Positions 17,960 to 27,576 of a stretch of DNA of 64,000 nt are shown piece by piece. The notes beneath the pieces are model-generated. The model did not search any database, was not told the origin of the DNA, and saw nothing but the letters and a program-made list of their open reading frames with translations. The stretch is taken from assembly GCF_003336875.1 (NCBI RefSeq), contig NZ_QGNJ01000006.1, positions 1-64,000 on the forward strand, in the 5' to 3' direction. Origin of the DNA: Oleisolibacter albus. GTDB taxonomy: Bacteria > Pseudomonadota > Alphaproteobacteria > Azospirillales > Azospirillaceae. The translations under genes and the position numbers were made by a program. How positions within the stretch are numbered: the stretch's first letter is position 1; each line of letters starts with the position of its first letter.

Positions 17960-18523
17960 TCACTTCTTCCGGTAATAGGGCTCCAGCCCCTCAAGGGCCA
18001 GGGTATAGGCGGCCGAGCCGATGTCGCTGTCCATGCGCTGGGTCGTCAGTTTGCCCTGGACCCAGACCGGGTCCATGTTGGTCGGCAGCGACACCGGCTT
18101 GTCCGAACGGATGTACAGCACCTGGTTTGGTGGCGGCGGCGGGGAATGGATGCAGGCGCCGAAATAGGGCACCAGCAGGAACTCCTTGGTGGTGCCGCCG
18201 CCCCCCATGTCCAGCGGCACGGGGAAGCCGGGAATACGGATCTGCTTGCCATCCAGATCCTGCACCACGTTGAAGGTGCCAATCTGTTCCATGCTGTCGC
18301 CGGGGCTGCCCTCCATCACCATGCCCTTGCCGCCCAGACTGGCCATGTAATTGTCGTAGGCCTGCTGCAGCCGCTCCTCCTCGCCGGGGGGCATCAGATC
18401 CTCCCAGGCCAGGGTACGGACCGCGCTGTCCGCTGCCTGGGCCGCCTGTTGCAGCGGCGGCAGTTGCAGGGCCGACACGGCCAGGACGGCCAGAAGCCCG
18501 GTCCGGGCCAGAAATTGCGTCAT
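17960..18523 (-). CDS. DUF3299 periplasmic protein
   Basis: A 187-aa protein with a signal peptide (cleavage near AAQAADS, residue ~31). The DUF3299 core is clear: LAWEDLMPPGEE near 40, IRIPGFPVPLD and VPYFGACIHSPPPPPNQ. The Cys-Ile-His-Ser-Pro run is invariant in the family and may bind metal. Members occur beside FtsX-like ABC transporters and DUF2796 proteins and are controlled by zinc in several Gammaproteobacteria. The molecular role is unknown; a lipoprotein or zinc chaperone partner is possible. Confidence 0.85.
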   Translation of the reverse strand: MTQFLARTGLLAVLAVSALQLPPLQQAAQAADSAVRTLAWEDLMPPGEEERLQQAYDNYMASLGGKGMVMEGSPGDSMEQIGTFNVVQDLDGKQIRIPGFPVPLDMGGGGTTKEFLLVPYFGACIHSPPPPPNQVLYIRSDKPVSLPTNMDPVWVQGKLTTQRMDSDIGSAAYTLALEGLEPYYRKK

Positions 18524-18577
18524 CTCTCTTACGCTCCGTCTTCCGCATCCGTGGTCCGCAAGGGCGGCGCGGCCGGC

Positions 18578-19192
18578 TCAACGCCAGCTGAGGGTCGGCC
18601 GCTCGGGCGTCAGACTATCGGCTTTCTGTGTTCGGTCGGAGAGGAAAGCGACCTTCACCGTGCGCAGCCGCGTGAAGGTGCGGAAAGCAGTGACGGTGAC
18701 ATCGGTAAGAGCCGCCGGCTCCTTGCAGGTCAGGCTGTGGCTGAGATGGATATTGGCGTGGTCATGATGATGCTCATGATCGCCGTCATCATGATCATGG
18801 GCTTCGTCATGGTCGGGGGCTGCGGCGGTCTTGTCCGGCGGTCCGGTGAAGCCCGGCGGCAGATCGATGTCCGGTGTCGTCGTGACAGTGCAACCGGCTT
18901 TGGCCGGGATCTGGATCAGTGCGCCGGGATCGCGCAACTGGGCCAGGGCGGCCTCAAGCTGCTCCGTCTGGACTTTGGTTTCCGGCGGGTGCTCGAAGCC
19001 GAGGATGCTGTCCAGCGGGCTTTCAAACTCCACGGTCAGGGTCTGGCCATCCAGGGCTAGGGCCAGATCGGCGACGCCATGGACATGGGCGCCGGCCTGG
19101 CGATGCTCTCCCTCATGGGCGGCGGCGGGAAGCGCCAGCAGGCCGGAAACGACCAGGGGGGCGGACAGGGCGGCAAACAGGGATGGCCGCAT
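18578..19192 (-). CDS. DUF2796 His-rich zinc-binding protein (ZrgA-like)
   Basis: A 204-aa periplasmic protein. I moved the start to the ATG at 19192, which has GAGGTGAG just upstream and gives a clean signal peptide ending ALPAAAHEGEH. The mature N-terminus HEGEHRQAGAHVHG is the DUF2796 mark. A His/Asp-rich stretch around residues 128-150 (DHDEAHDHDDGDHEHHHD) is a likely zinc reservoir. It is the first gene of the cassette, 27 bases below a Zur-like box. In V. cholerae the equivalent protein takes part in zinc uptake. Confidence 0.85.
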   Translation of the reverse strand: MRPSLFAALSAPLVVSGLLALPAAAHEGEHRQAGAHVHGVADLALALDGQTLTVEFESPLDSILGFEHPPETKVQTEQLEAALAQLRDPGALIQIPAKAGCTVTTTPDIDLPPGFTGPPDKTAAAPDHDEAHDHDDGDHEHHHDHANIHLSHSLTCKEPAALTDVTVTAFRTFTRLRTVKVAFLSDRTQKADSLTPERPTLSWR

Positions 19193-19218
19193 CGGCTCAC
19201 CTCGCAATGACAGAATTA

Positions 19219-19233
19219 CGTTATAAAGTAACA
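19219..19233 (-). promoter_or_regulatory. Candidate Zur operator before the zinc cassette
   Basis: The sequence GTTATAAAGTAAC at 19220-19232 is a near-palindrome with perfect GTTA/TAAC arms. It overlaps a TATAAC -10-like hexamer on the minus strand and is 27 bases from the DUF2796 start codon. Its form resembles alphaproteobacterial Zur boxes (GTTAT-N3-ATAAC type). Zinc repression is therefore likely but inferred. Confidence 0.5.
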
Positions 19234-19315
19234 TTCATCTGCGTGCCTGTCATGGCAAAAGTCGGCCCTGCCCAGCCCCGGCGGTGCTGTGTCGGGTGAA
19301 TGGTTCCGCTGTCGG

Positions 19316-19331
19316 ATGATATCGCTATCAT
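19316..19331. promoter_or_regulatory. GntR/LacI-type operator A
   Basis: ATGATATCGCTATCAT: the arms ATGATA and TATCAT are perfect. It is 124 bases upstream of the zinc cassette start codon and about 353 bases (centre to centre) from the operator in the gudP promoter, so it could serve looping or a separate promoter. Confidence 0.5.
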
Positions 19332-19658
19332 TTATCGGAGATGGCCACGCCGCGGACATCATACGTCTCCGCCTGCGGTGCTGTGCCCTCCCGCGTCCCT
19401 CTGGTACAGAGTCGCGAGAGCAGATGTGGGCATTTTCAAGCATAATCAATTATATGCGCATGCGCTGAAGCGTAGGGCAGCGGATGGGGCAGATGATGGG
19501 TGATACGGAAGGGCTATCCTTCCCCCTCATCCGCCGCCATGCGTCCTTCCGCCACACTTCTTCTCTAACCGCATAAAAATAAACAGGAATCGATCATTTT
19601 CAGCGCGGGGATCCATTCTGTGCCTCGCGGGGCGGCTGTGCGCTGACAGAAATCCCCT

Positions 19659-19687
19659 TTGACAGGACATGATAGCGCTATCAGTAT
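19659..19687 (+). promoter_or_regulatory. Predicted sigma-70 promoter of the aldarate operon
   Basis: TTGACA at 19659-19664 and CAGTAT at 19682-19687, with a 17-bp spacer. The -35 box is perfect, the -10 weak. An operator palindrome fills the spacer, as expected for a LacI-family repressor that blocks polymerase. Confidence 0.5.
19669..19684. promoter_or_regulatory. GntR/LacI-type operator B (gudP promoter)
   Basis: ATGATAGCGCTATCAG, containing the perfect 14-bp palindrome TGATAGCGCTATCA at 19670-19683. It sits between the -35 and -10 boxes of the gudP promoter. Confidence 0.7.
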
Positions 19688-19689
19688 TC

Positions 19690-19705
19690 GTGACAGCGCT
19701 AGCAT
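19690..19705. promoter_or_regulatory. GntR/LacI-type operator C (imperfect)
   Basis: GTGACAGCGCTAGCAT, a degenerate copy of the same palindrome. Its centre is 21 bp, two helical turns, from the centre of operator B, so both can be bound on one DNA face. Confidence 0.45.
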
Positions 19706-19814
19706 GGCGGGGCCCCAAGACCCGCCGGCCAGTGCATAAAACGATGAAAATCACCATGCCCACCGGAAACGGCTTGCCTTCGGCGGGGCTGGTGTCATCA
19801 AGGGAGCAGTCACC

Positions 19815-21173
19815 ATGTCCCTCGCAACGCGTGCCCCCGAGACAGCAAGTATGGCGCCAGCGGCCAAGCCGACTCACGTCCGCTACTTGATTGTGTTGAT
19901 GCTGTTCATTCTCACGGCCGTGAACTATGCGGACCGTGCCACCCTGTCGATCGCCGGTCCGGCCGCATCGAAGGAACTGGGCCTGGATGCCGTGTCCATG
20001 GGATACGTCTTCTCGGCTTTCGGCTGGGCCTATGTGCTGGCCCAGATCCCCGGGGGGTGGCTGCTCGACCGCTTCGGGTCGAAGAAGATCTACTTCTTCA
20101 GCCTCATCACCTGGTCGTTCTTCACCATGTGCCAGGGCTTCGTCGGTTTCCTCGGCGCCGGGACGGCCATCATGGCCCTGTTCCTGCTGCGCTTCCTGGT
20201 CGGTCTGACCGAGGCGCCGTCCTTCCCCGCCAATTCCCGCGTCGTCGCCTCCTGGTTCCCGACGGCGGAGCGTGGGACGGCTGCGGCGATCTTCAACTCG
20301 GCCCAGTATTTCGCCACGGTGATCTTCTCGCCGCTGATGGCCTGGATCACGCACACCTATGGCTGGGAATACATGTTCGTGGTCATGGGTGTGCTCGGCA
20401 TCGCCCTGGCCTTCGTGTGGATGCGGGTGCTGTACAGCCCGAAGGAACATCCGCTGATCAACAAGGCCGAGTTCGACCATATCGAGCAGGGCGGTGGTCT
20501 TGTCGACATGGATCAGGCCAAAAAGGGCGCCAAAGCCAGTGAAGGCCCGAAGCTGGGCTACCTGAAGCAGCTTCTCTCCAACCGCATGCTGCTGGGCGTC
20601 TATATCGGCCAGTACTGCATCACCACCCTGACCTACTTCTTCCTGACCTGGTTCCCGGTCTATCTGGTGCAGGGTCGCGGCATGTCGATCCTGAAGGCCG
20701 GCATCATCGCCTCCATCCCCGCCATCTGCGGTTTTGTCGGCGGCGTGCTGGGTGGTGTCATCTCCGACTGGCTGATCCGCAAGGGCTACAGCCTGAGCGT
20801 GGCCCGCAAGACCCCGATCGTGCTGGGCATGCTGATGTCGACCAGCATGATCGCCTGCAACTACGTTGATATCGAATGGCTGGTGGTGGCGGTCATGGCC
20901 CTGGCCTTCTTCGGCAAGGGCGTCGGTGCCCTGGGCTGGGCCGTGGTGGCCGATACGTCGCCGAAGGAGATCGGTGGCCTCAGCGGTGCCCTGTTCAACA
21001 CCTTCGGCAACACCGCCGGCATCACCACCCCGATCATCATCGGTTACCTGGTCCAGGGGTCCGGTTCCTTCAACGGTGCCCTGATCTTCGTCGCCGCCAA
21101 CGCCCTGGTCGCCATCCTCAGCTATCTGCTGATCGTCGGTGAGATCAAGCGCGTCGAGCTGAAGAAGATCTGA
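19815..21173 (+). CDS. gudP: MFS transporter for glucarate/galactarate (GudP-like)
   Basis: A 452-aa major-facilitator protein of the anion:cation symporter family with 12 predicted helices. The first helix carries the family mark [38 protein letters not shown] and [15 protein letters not shown] follow, the latter typical of GudP/GarP-like symporters. It should import D-glucarate and D-galactarate with protons. It is first in the aldarate operon and directly behind the operator-controlled promoter. The substrate is inferred from strong family likeness and from the enzymes that follow. Confidence 0.9.
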   Translation: MSLATRAPETASMAPAAKPTHVRYLIVLMLFILTAVNYADRATLSIAGPAASKELGLDAVSMGYVFSAFGWAYVLAQIPGGWLLDRFGSKKIYFFSLITWSFFTMCQGFVGFLGAGTAIMALFLLRFLVGLTEAPSFPANSRVVASWFPTAERGTAAAIFNSAQYFATVIFSPLMAWITHTYGWEYMFVVMGVLGIALAFVWMRVLYSPKEHPLINKAEFDHIEQGGGLVDMDQAKKGAKASEGPKLGYLKQLLSNRMLLGVYIGQYCITTLTYFFLTWFPVYLVQGRGMSILKAGIIASIPAICGFVGGVLGGVISDWLIRKGYSLSVARKTPIVLGMLMSTSMIACNYVDIEWLVVAVMALAFFGKGVGALGWAVVADTSPKEIGGLSGALFNTFGNTAGITTPIIIGYLVQGSGSFNGALIFVAANALVAILSYLLIVGEIKRVELKKI

Positions 21174-21208
21174 CCTCCGACCCTCCCTTCTTTCCCATGT
21201 CCTAACCC

Positions 21209-21231
21209 GCAGGGTCGCCCGGCGACCCTGC
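21209..21231 (+). other. Intra-operon hairpin between gudP and gudD
   Basis: GCAGGGTCGC pairs with GCGACCCTGC (10 bp, 3-base loop), ending four bases before the GGGAGA ribosome site of gudD. No T-run follows, so it is more likely an mRNA-stabilising or differential-expression hairpin than a terminator. Confidence 0.6.
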
Positions 21232-21246
21232 GACGGGAGACAGACC

Positions 21247-22584
21247 ATGAGCATCCAGACCTCCGCCCCGAAGATCACCGAGATGCGTGTCGTGCCGGTG
21301 GCCGGCCGCGACAGCATGCTGCTGAACCTCAGCGGCGCCCATGCCCCCTTCTTCACCCGCAACGTGGTGGTGATGAAGGACAGCGCCGGCCATGTGGGTG
21401 TCGGCGAGGTCCCCGGCGGCGAGAAGATCCGCCAGACCCTGGAGGACGCCCGCCCGCTGGTGGTCGGCCAGAGCATCGGCGCCTACAACAACATCCTGAA
21501 CACGGCGCGCAAGGCCTTCGCCGACCGTGACTCCGGTGGCCGCGGCCTCCAGACCTTCGATCTGCGCATCGCCATCCATGCCGTGACCGCCCTGGAAGCC
21601 GCCCTGCTGGACCTGCTGGGTCAGTTCCTGGAGGTGCCGGTGGCGGCCCTGCTGGGCGAGGGCCAGCAGCGTGATGCCGTGGAGATGCTGGGCTATCTGT
21701 TCTACATCGGCGACCGCACCAGGACCGATCTGCCGTACCGCAGCGAGGCCGGTGCCAAGGACGAGTGGTTCCGCCTGCGGAACGAGGTCGCCCTGACGCC
21801 GGAGTCCGTCGTTCGTCTGGCCGAAGCCGCCCATGATCGCTATGGCTTCAACGATTTCAAGCTGAAGGGCGGCGTGCTGCCCGGCGAGCAGGAGATCGAG
21901 GCGGTGACGGCGCTGGCCAAGCGCTTCCCGCAGGCCCGCATCACCCTGGACCCCAATGGCGCCTGGTCGCTGGAGGAAGCCATCCGCCTGTGCAAGGGCA
22001 AGCAGGATGTCCTGGCCTATGCCGAGGATCCCTGCGGTGCCGAGCGCGGTTATTCCGGCCGCGAAGTGATGGCGGAATTCCGCCGCGCCACCGGCCTGCC
22101 AACCGCGACCAACATGATCGCCACCGACTGGCGCCAGATGGGCCACGCCATCCAGCTGCAGTCCGTCAGCATCCCGCTGGCCGATCCGCACTTCTGGACC
22201 ATGCAGGGGTCGGTCCGGGTGGCGCAGATGTGCCATGAGTGGGGCCTGACCTGGGGGTCGCACTCCAACAACCACTTCGACATCTCGCTGGCCATGTTCA
22301 CCCATGTGGCGGCCGCCGCCCCGGGCAAGATCACGGCCATCGACACCCACTGGATCTGGCAGGACGGCCAGCGCCTGACCAAGGAACCGCTGCAGATCAA
22401 GGGCGGCCTGGTCGCCGTGCCGGAGAAGCCCGGCCTGGGCATCGAGATCGACATGGCCGAGCTGGAGAAGGCCCATGCGCTCTACAAGGAGCACGGCCTG
22501 GGCGCCCGCGATGACGGCATCGCCATGCAGTTCCTGGTTCCCGGCTGGACGTTCGACAACAAGCGCCCCTGCCTGGTGCGCTGA
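21247..22584 (+). CDS. gudD: Glucarate dehydratase
   Basis: A 445-aa enolase-superfamily enzyme that dehydrates D-glucarate (and idarate) to 5-keto-4-deoxy-D-glucarate. Active-site elements of the family can be read: FKLKGG (KxK lysine) near 205, LDPNGAW near 237 (metal Asp and Asn), AEDPCG near 260, NMIATDW near 289, HSNNHFD near 339 (catalytic His) and ITAIDTHW near 366. Length and motifs fit GudD itself rather than the GudX paralogue. The ribosome site is GGGAGA. Confidence 0.95.
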   Translation: MSIQTSAPKITEMRVVPVAGRDSMLLNLSGAHAPFFTRNVVVMKDSAGHVGVGEVPGGEKIRQTLEDARPLVVGQSIGAYNNILNTARKAFADRDSGGRGLQTFDLRIAIHAVTALEAALLDLLGQFLEVPVAALLGEGQQRDAVEMLGYLFYIGDRTRTDLPYRSEAGAKDEWFRLRNEVALTPESVVRLAEAAHDRYGFNDFKLKGGVLPGEQEIEAVTALAKRFPQARITLDPNGAWSLEEAIRLCKGKQDVLAYAEDPCGAERGYSGREVMAEFRRATGLPTATNMIATDWRQMGHAIQLQSVSIPLADPHFWTMQGSVRVAQMCHEWGLTWGSHSNNHFDISLAMFTHVAAAAPGKITAIDTHWIWQDGQRLTKEPLQIKGGLVAVPEKPGLGIEIDMAELEKAHALYKEHGLGARDDGIAMQFLVPGWTFDNKRPCLVR

Positions 22585-22592
22585 TCCTTAAG

Positions 22593-22628
22593 GACCGCGC
22601 GGGGGGCACTCCCGCCCCCGGCGCGGTC
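22593..22628 (+). other. Hairpin between gudD and garR
   Basis: GACCGCGC pairs with GCGCGGTC, with an inner G-run/C-run pairing (ggggg / ccccc). No T-tract follows. It lies inside the operon and may tune relative expression. Confidence 0.5.
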
Positions 22629-22686
22629 ACGCCGGTCCCTTCGGTCCGGTCTCCATTTCCCGCTTATCCCTGGAAAGGAAACATCA

Positions 22687-23577
22687 ATGAGCAAGGTTGG
22701 ATTTATCGGACTGGGCATCATGGGGTCGCCGATGGCCCAGCATCTGCAGGCCGGTGGACATACCCTGTTCGTGAACACGGTCGGCCCGGTGCCGGAGGCC
22801 CTGGTGGCCGGCGGTGCCACCGTGTGCGCCACGGGCAAGGAGGTGGCCGAGAAGGCCGAGATCATCTTCATCATGGTGCCGGACACCCCGGACGTGGAGA
22901 AGGTGCTGTTCACCAAGGGCGGCGTGGCCGAGGGCCTGTCCGCGGGCAAGATCGTCGTCGATATGAGCTCGATCTCGCCGGTGGCGACCAAGGGCTTTGC
23001 CAAGCGCGTCAACGAACTGGGCTGCGAGTATCTGGACGCTCCGGTGTCGGGCGGCGAGGTGGGGGCCAAGGCGGCGTCGCTGACCATCATGGTCGGCGGG
23101 TCCGAGGCAGCCTTCGCCACGGTGAAGCCGCTGTTCGAGCTGATGGGCAAGAACATCACCCTGGTCGGCGGCAACGGCGACGGCCAGACCACCAAGGTGG
23201 CCAACCAGATCATCGTCGCCCTGACCATCGAGGCGGTGGGCGAAGCCCTGCTGCTGGCCGCCAAGGCCGGTGCCGATCCGGCCAAGGTCCGTCAGGCCCT
23301 GATGGGCGGCTTCGCCAACTCCCGCATCCTGGAGGTGCATGGCGAGCGCATGGTGAAGCGCACCTTCGATCCGGGCTTCCGCATCGAGCTGCACCAGAAG
23401 GATCTGAACCTGGCCCTGTCCACGGCCCGGCTGCTGGGTCTCAGCCTGCCGAACACCGCCACCTGCCAGGAGCTGTTCAACGCCTGTGCGGCCCATGGCG
23501 GCAAGCAGTGGGACCATTCCGGCATGGTGCGCGCGCTGGAAATCATGGCCAATTTCGAGATCGGCCAGAAGGCGTGA
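22687..23577 (+). CDS. garR: 2-hydroxy-3-oxopropionate (tartronate semialdehyde) reductase
   Basis: A 296-aa beta-hydroxyacid dehydrogenase reducing tartronate semialdehyde to D-glycerate with NAD(P)H. The Rossmann motif is GFIGLGIMGSPMAQHL. The substrate loop reads LDAPVSGGEVGAKAAS near 118-132, and the catalytic Lys lies in GDGQTTKVANQIIVA near 170. These match GarR/GlxR closely. It acts after the GarL aldolase in the same operon. Confidence 0.93.
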   Translation: MSKVGFIGLGIMGSPMAQHLQAGGHTLFVNTVGPVPEALVAGGATVCATGKEVAEKAEIIFIMVPDTPDVEKVLFTKGGVAEGLSAGKIVVDMSSISPVATKGFAKRVNELGCEYLDAPVSGGEVGAKAASLTIMVGGSEAAFATVKPLFELMGKNITLVGGNGDGQTTKVANQIIVALTIEAVGEALLLAAKAGADPAKVRQALMGGFANSRILEVHGERMVKRTFDPGFRIELHQKDLNLALSTARLLGLSLPNTATCQELFNACAAHGGKQWDHSGMVRALEIMANFEIGQKA

Positions 23578-23603
23578 GCCGGCGTCGCTGAAGGAGACCT
23601 GTC

Positions 23604-24872
23604 ATGACCATCGCTCCCCGGGACCTGCTGCGGCGCATGTTCGACGCCGCCGTCGCGGCGGCCCAGCCCGCCCGCTGCGTGCCCGTCAATCTGCCGCCAC
23701 CGCCCAAGGGCCGGCTGGTGGTGATCGGGGCCGGCAAGGCGTCGGGGGCGATGGCCAAGGCGGTCGAGGACCATTGGCCGGGCGCCCTGTCCGGCCGGGT
23801 GGTGACCCGCTACGGCTACCGCGTTCCGTGCGAGCGGATCGAGGTGGTCGAGGCGGCCCACCCGGTGCCCGATGCCGCCGGGCTGGAAGCGGCCCGGCGC
23901 ATCCAGGCGCTGGTGCAGGGGCTGACTGCCGATGATCTGGTGCTGTGCCTGATCTCCGGCGGCGGTTCCTCCCTGCTGCCGCTGCCGCTGGACGGCATCA
24001 GCCTGGAGGACAAGCAGGCGGTCAACCGCGCCCTGCTGAAGTCCGGCGCCACCATTTCCGAGATGAATTGCGTGCGGCGGCACCTGTCGGCCATCAAGGG
24101 CGGGCGGCTGGCCGCCGCCTGCCACCCGGCCCGGGTGCTGACGCTGCTGATTTCCGACGTGCCCGGCGACAACCCCATGGACATCGCCTCCGGCCCTACG
24201 GTCGGCGATCCCACGACCTGCGAGGACGCGCTGGCCATCATCCGCCGCTATGGCATCGAGGTGCCGGCGGTGGTGCGCGCGGTGCTGGAGAGCGGCCGCG
24301 GCGAGAGCGTGAAGCCCGACGATCCCCGCCTGGCCGGCTGCGAGACCCGGCTGATCGCCACGCCGCAGATGGCCCTGGAAGCTGCGGCCGCCGTGGCCGC
24401 CGCCGAAGGCGTGACGCCCTACATCCTGGGTGATGCCATCGAGGGCGAGGCGCGGGAGGTCGGCAAGGTCATGGCCGGCCTGACGCTGCAGGTGGCGCGC
24501 CGCGGCCAGCCCGTGGCCGCCCCGTGCGTGCTGCTGTCCGGCGGCGAGACCACGGTGACCGTGCGCGGCCAGGGCCGCGGCGGCCGCAATGTGGAATTCC
24601 TGCTGTCTCTGGCCGTGGCCCTGAACGGGGAGCCCGGTGTCCATGCCGTGGCCGGTGACACCGACGGTGTCGACGGTCTGGAGGAGATCGCCGGTGCCTT
24701 CCTGGCGCCCGATACGCTGGAGCGGGCCTGGACCGCGGGCATGCGGCCCAAGGACCGGCTGGCCGACAATGACGGGCACGGTTTCTTCGAGGCGTTGGGA
24801 GACAGTCTGGTCACGGGTCCGACCCTGACCAACGTCAACGACTTCCGCGCCATCCTGGTCACCGGGTCCTGA
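23604..24872 (+). CDS. Glycerate 2-kinase (type II, MOFRL/DUF4147 family)
   Basis: A 422-aa kinase making 2-phosphoglycerate from D-glycerate. N-terminal DUF4147 features include VVIGAGKASGAMAKA near 36 and LISGGGSSLLPLP near 116. The C-terminal MOFRL domain contains LLSGGETTVTVRGQGRGGRN near 310. This is the GckA/TtuD type, unrelated in fold to E. coli GarK, which occupies the same step in enteric bacteria. It begins 26 bases after garR with AAGGAGA upstream. The product enters glycolysis and is drained by the nearby pyruvate kinase via enolase. Confidence 0.9.
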   Translation: MTIAPRDLLRRMFDAAVAAAQPARCVPVNLPPPPKGRLVVIGAGKASGAMAKAVEDHWPGALSGRVVTRYGYRVPCERIEVVEAAHPVPDAAGLEAARRIQALVQGLTADDLVLCLISGGGSSLLPLPLDGISLEDKQAVNRALLKSGATISEMNCVRRHLSAIKGGRLAAACHPARVLTLLISDVPGDNPMDIASGPTVGDPTTCEDALAIIRRYGIEVPAVVRAVLESGRGESVKPDDPRLAGCETRLIATPQMALEAAAAVAAAEGVTPYILGDAIEGEAREVGKVMAGLTLQVARRGQPVAAPCVLLSGGETTVTVRGQGRGGRNVEFLLSLAVALNGEPGVHAVAGDTDGVDGLEEIAGAFLAPDTLERAWTAGMRPKDRLADNDGHGFFEALGDSLVTGPTLTNVNDFRAILVTGS

Positions 24873-24932
24873 ACGGGCCGGTGCCTTCCCATCCCGGCCC
24901 CTGAGCGGCCGATACTTCCGTGCGAGGATGCC

Positions 24933-25706
24933 ATGGACCTTCCCAAGAACCACTTCAAAGCCGCCATCAGCGCCGGTCAGGTGCAGATCGGTCTGTGGTC
25001 GATCCTGTCCAGCCATGTGACCGTCGAGATCCTGGCCGGGGCCGGATTCGACTGGCTGGTGCTCGACACCGAGCACGCCCCCAACGAGCTGCCCATGGTC
25101 TACAGCCAGCTGCAGGCCGCCGCCGCCGGCGGCGATGTCAGCCCGGTGGTGCGCGTTCCCTGGAACGACATGGTCACGCTGAAGCGCTATCTGGATATCG
25201 GCGTGCAGTCCTTCCTGATCCCCTATGTGGAGACGGCGGAAGAGGCGGCGGCGGCCGTGTCCTACACCCGCTACCCGCCGCATGGCGTGCGCGGCTATTC
25301 CGCCGCCCCGCGCGCCTCGGGCTTCGGGCGTATCAAGAACTACCCGCTGCGCTGCGCGGAGGAGATTGCGGTGCTGGTCCAGGTCGAGACCCGCAAGGGC
25401 CTGGACAACATCGAGGCCATCGCCGCGGTCGAGGGTGTCACCGGCATCTTCATCGGCCCGGGCGACCTATCGGCGGCCCTGGGCCATGTGGGCAATCCCA
25501 AGCATCCCGCGGTACTGACGGCCATCGATGACGCCATCTGCCGCATCACCGCGGCCGGCAAGCCGGCGGGCATTCTGACGCCGGATGAGACCCTGGCCCG
25601 CCATTATATCGAGCTGGGCTGCAAGTTCGTGGCCGTCGGCTCCGACCTGGGCATCCTCGCCCGCACGGCCGAGCAGCTGGCCGCCAAGTTCAAGACCAGG
25701 GGCTGA
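24933..25706 (+). CDS. garL: 5-keto-4-deoxy-D-glucarate aldolase
   Basis: A 257-aa class II HpcH/HpaI-family aldolase that cleaves 5-keto-4-deoxyglucarate to pyruvate and tartronate semialdehyde. Family marks: [20 protein letters not shown] near 18, [13 protein letters not shown] near 43, [20 protein letters not shown] near 150 (metal Glu) and [14 protein letters not shown] near 173 (metal Asp). The operon context settles the choice among sibling aldolases such as HpaI and RhmA. Confidence 0.9.
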   Translation: MDLPKNHFKAAISAGQVQIGLWSILSSHVTVEILAGAGFDWLVLDTEHAPNELPMVYSQLQAAAAGGDVSPVVRVPWNDMVTLKRYLDIGVQSFLIPYVETAEEAAAAVSYTRYPPHGVRGYSAAPRASGFGRIKNYPLRCAEEIAVLVQVETRKGLDNIEAIAAVEGVTGIFIGPGDLSAALGHVGNPKHPAVLTAIDDAICRITAAGKPAGILTPDETLARHYIELGCKFVAVGSDLGILARTAEQLAAKFKTRG

Positions 25707-25711
25707 AAAAG

Positions 25712-25735
25712 CGGGCGGCGGGGTGCCGCCGCCCG
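25712..25735 (+). terminator. Hairpin between garL and garD
   Basis: CGGGCGGCGG pairs with CCGCCGCCCG (10 bp, GGTG loop), followed by TTTCCCC and preceded by AAAAA. It may partly terminate transcription so that garD is expressed less or from read-through; T-tracts on both sides are short. Confidence 0.55.
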
Positions 25736-25783
25736 TTTCCCCGTACACCCACAGCCGACAAATCCCGTCGTGGAGGCAGGACC

Positions 25784-27307
25784 ATGTCCGAGATGCCGCT
25801 CTATATCCGCGTCCATGAGGACGACAACGTCGCCATCGTCGTCAATGCGCTGGGGCTTCCGCCGGGGACGACCTTCGCCTGCGGCCTGACGCTGCGGGAG
25901 TTCGTGCCCCAGGGCCACAAGGTGGCACTGTGCGATCTCGCCGAAGGTGCGGCGATCATCCGTTACGGCCAGGTCATCGGCTATGCCGTGCGCGACATTT
26001 CCCAGGGCAGCTGGATCGAGGAATCGCTGGTGCGCCTGCCCACGGCCCCGGATCTGGACAGCCTGCCGCTGGCGACCGCCGTGCCGCCGCCCCTGCCGCC
26101 GCTGGAGGGCTACACCTTCGAGGGCTTCCGCAACCGTGACGGCAGCGTCGGCACCAAGAATCTGCTGGGCATCAGCATGAGCGTGCAATGCGTGGCCGGC
26201 GTGCTGGAGCATGCCGTGGACCGCATCCGCAAGGAACTGCTGCCGCGCTTCCCCAATGTGGACGACGTCATTGCGCTGGAGCATGTCTATGGCTGCGGCG
26301 TCGCCATCAACGCTCCGGCCGCCGTGGTGCCCATCCGCACTGTGCAGAACCTGGCGCGCAATCCGAACCTGGGCGGCGAGGTCATGGTGGTCGGCCTGGG
26401 CTGCGAGAAGCTGCAGCCCGAGCGACTGCTGCCGCCGGGGGCCGAGTCCGCCATCGTCACCCTGCAGGATGAGCGTCACCACGGGTTCGGCGACATGGTG
26501 TCCGCCATCCTGGAGATGGCGGAGAAGCGTCTGGTCGAACTGAACAAGCGCCAGCGCGAGACCTGCCCGGCTTCCGACCTGGTCGTGGGGTTGCAGTGCG
26601 GTGGCAGCGACGCCTTCTCCGGCGTGACCGCCAATCCGGCCCTGGGCTTTGCCGCCGACCTGCTGGTGCGGGCCGGGGCCACGGTGATGTTCTCGGAAGT
26701 CACCGAGGTGCGCGACGCCATCCATCTGCTGACCCCCCGCGCCGTCGACGAGGAGGTGGGGCGCGCCCTGGTGCGCGAGATGGACTGGTACGACCGCTAT
26801 CTGGCCGGCGGCCAGACCGACCGCGCCGCCAACCCGTCGCCCGGCAACAAGAAGGGCGGTCTGGCCAATGTGGTGGAAAAGGCGTTGGGCTCCATCGCCA
26901 AGTCCGGCACCAGCCCCATCGTCGGCGTGCTGTCCCCGGGCGAGCGGGCCACGCAGAAAGGGCTGCTGTTCGCCGCCACCCCGGCCAGCGACTTCGTCTG
27001 CGGCACGCTGCAACTGGCCTCCGGCATCAATCTGGAGATCTTCACCACCGGCCGCGGCACGCCCTATGGCCTGTCCATGGTGCCGGTGATCAAGGTCGCC
27101 ACCCGCACGGCCCTGGCCGAGCGCTGGCATGACCTGATCGATGTGGATGCCGGCCGTATCGCCACCGGCCAGGCCACCATCGAGCAGATCGGCTGGGAGC
27201 TGTTCCACCTGATGCTGGACGTGGCCAGCGGCCGCAAGAAGACCTGGGCTGATCATTGGGGCCTGCACAATGCGCTGGCCCTGTTCAATCCGGCGCCGGT
27301 GACGTGA
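25784..27307 (+). CDS. garD: Galactarate dehydratase
   Basis: A 507-aa UxaA-family enzyme that dehydrates D-galactarate to 5-keto-4-deoxyglucarate. The N-terminal ~90 residues are the SAF domain ([20 protein letters not shown]). The C-terminal catalytic part has [13 protein letters not shown] near 112, [10 protein letters not shown] near 166, [10 protein letters not shown] near 205 and [19 protein letters not shown] near 268, with conserved Cys residues that bind iron in this family. Its presence next to gudD lets both aldarates join the same pathway. Confidence 0.93.
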   Translation: MSEMPLYIRVHEDDNVAIVVNALGLPPGTTFACGLTLREFVPQGHKVALCDLAEGAAIIRYGQVIGYAVRDISQGSWIEESLVRLPTAPDLDSLPLATAVPPPLPPLEGYTFEGFRNRDGSVGTKNLLGISMSVQCVAGVLEHAVDRIRKELLPRFPNVDDVIALEHVYGCGVAINAPAAVVPIRTVQNLARNPNLGGEVMVVGLGCEKLQPERLLPPGAESAIVTLQDERHHGFGDMVSAILEMAEKRLVELNKRQRETCPASDLVVGLQCGGSDAFSGVTANPALGFAADLLVRAGATVMFSEVTEVRDAIHLLTPRAVDEEVGRALVREMDWYDRYLAGGQTDRAANPSPGNKKGGLANVVEKALGSIAKSGTSPIVGVLSPGERATQKGLLFAATPASDFVCGTLQLASGINLEIFTTGRGTPYGLSMVPVIKVATRTALAERWHDLIDVDAGRIATGQATIEQIGWELFHLMLDVASGRKKTWADHWGLHNALALFNPAPVT

Positions 27308-27312
27308 TCCGG

Positions 27313-27346
27313 CCGGGCGGCGGGCACAGATCGGTCCGCCGCCCGG
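27313..27346 (+). terminator. Terminator of the aldarate operon
   Basis: CCGGGCGGCGG pairs with CCGCCGCCCGG (11 bp, 12-base loop), then TCTTCCC. It begins 6 bases after the garD stop codon. Confidence 0.65.
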
Positions 27347-27419
27347 TCTTCCCAAGGGCCGGGTCACCGCCCCGCACCCTTGGGTGTATGTCTGCGTTTC
27401 CACCGACGCAGGCGCAGGC

Positions 27420-27445
27420 AAGGGGCCGGCCGCCGCCGGCCCCTT
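27420..27445. other. Strong 11-bp hairpin
   Basis: AAGGGGCCGGC / GCCGGCCCCTT with a CGCC loop. It may be a second, bidirectional terminator insulating the operon from the gene behind operator D. Confidence 0.5.
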
Positions 27446-27560
27446 GCTTATGTCCGGAGCTATGCCGAGGACGATCCGGATCCTGTGGCCGGGACAGGCA
27501 TCGCAAGACCGCTGGCGCGACATAATGCACCAGCCGTCGATGGTCCATTCCGATTTGATG

Positions 27561-27576
27561 ATGTTAGCGCTAACAT
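27561..27576. promoter_or_regulatory. GntR/LacI-type operator D (perfect palindrome)
   Basis: ATGTTAGCGCTAACAT, a perfect 16-bp palindrome 120 bases before the 126-aa gene. TTGATG at 27555-27560 could be a -35 box. The arm sequence ATGTTA is the same as in the known E. coli GntR site type. Confidence 0.65.

Larger units (their letters stand above)
19193..19814. other. 622-bp divergent intergenic region (zinc cassette / gudP)
   Basis: No convincing gene lies here. It holds the Zur-like box near its left end, one GntR-type palindrome at 19316-19331 and two more at 19669-19705 flanking a promoter for the aldarate operon. The rest is AT-richer than the coding DNA around it. Confidence 0.7.

Noticed and set aside
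19527-21476. 649-codon minus-strand open frame over gudP
   Set aside because: Antisense shadow of a high-GC MFS gene; it would also cover the regulatory region.
23292-25283. 663-codon minus-strand open frame over garR, the glycerate kinase and garL
   Set aside because: Repetitive Gly/His/Gln-rich translation and full overlap with three recognised enzymes.
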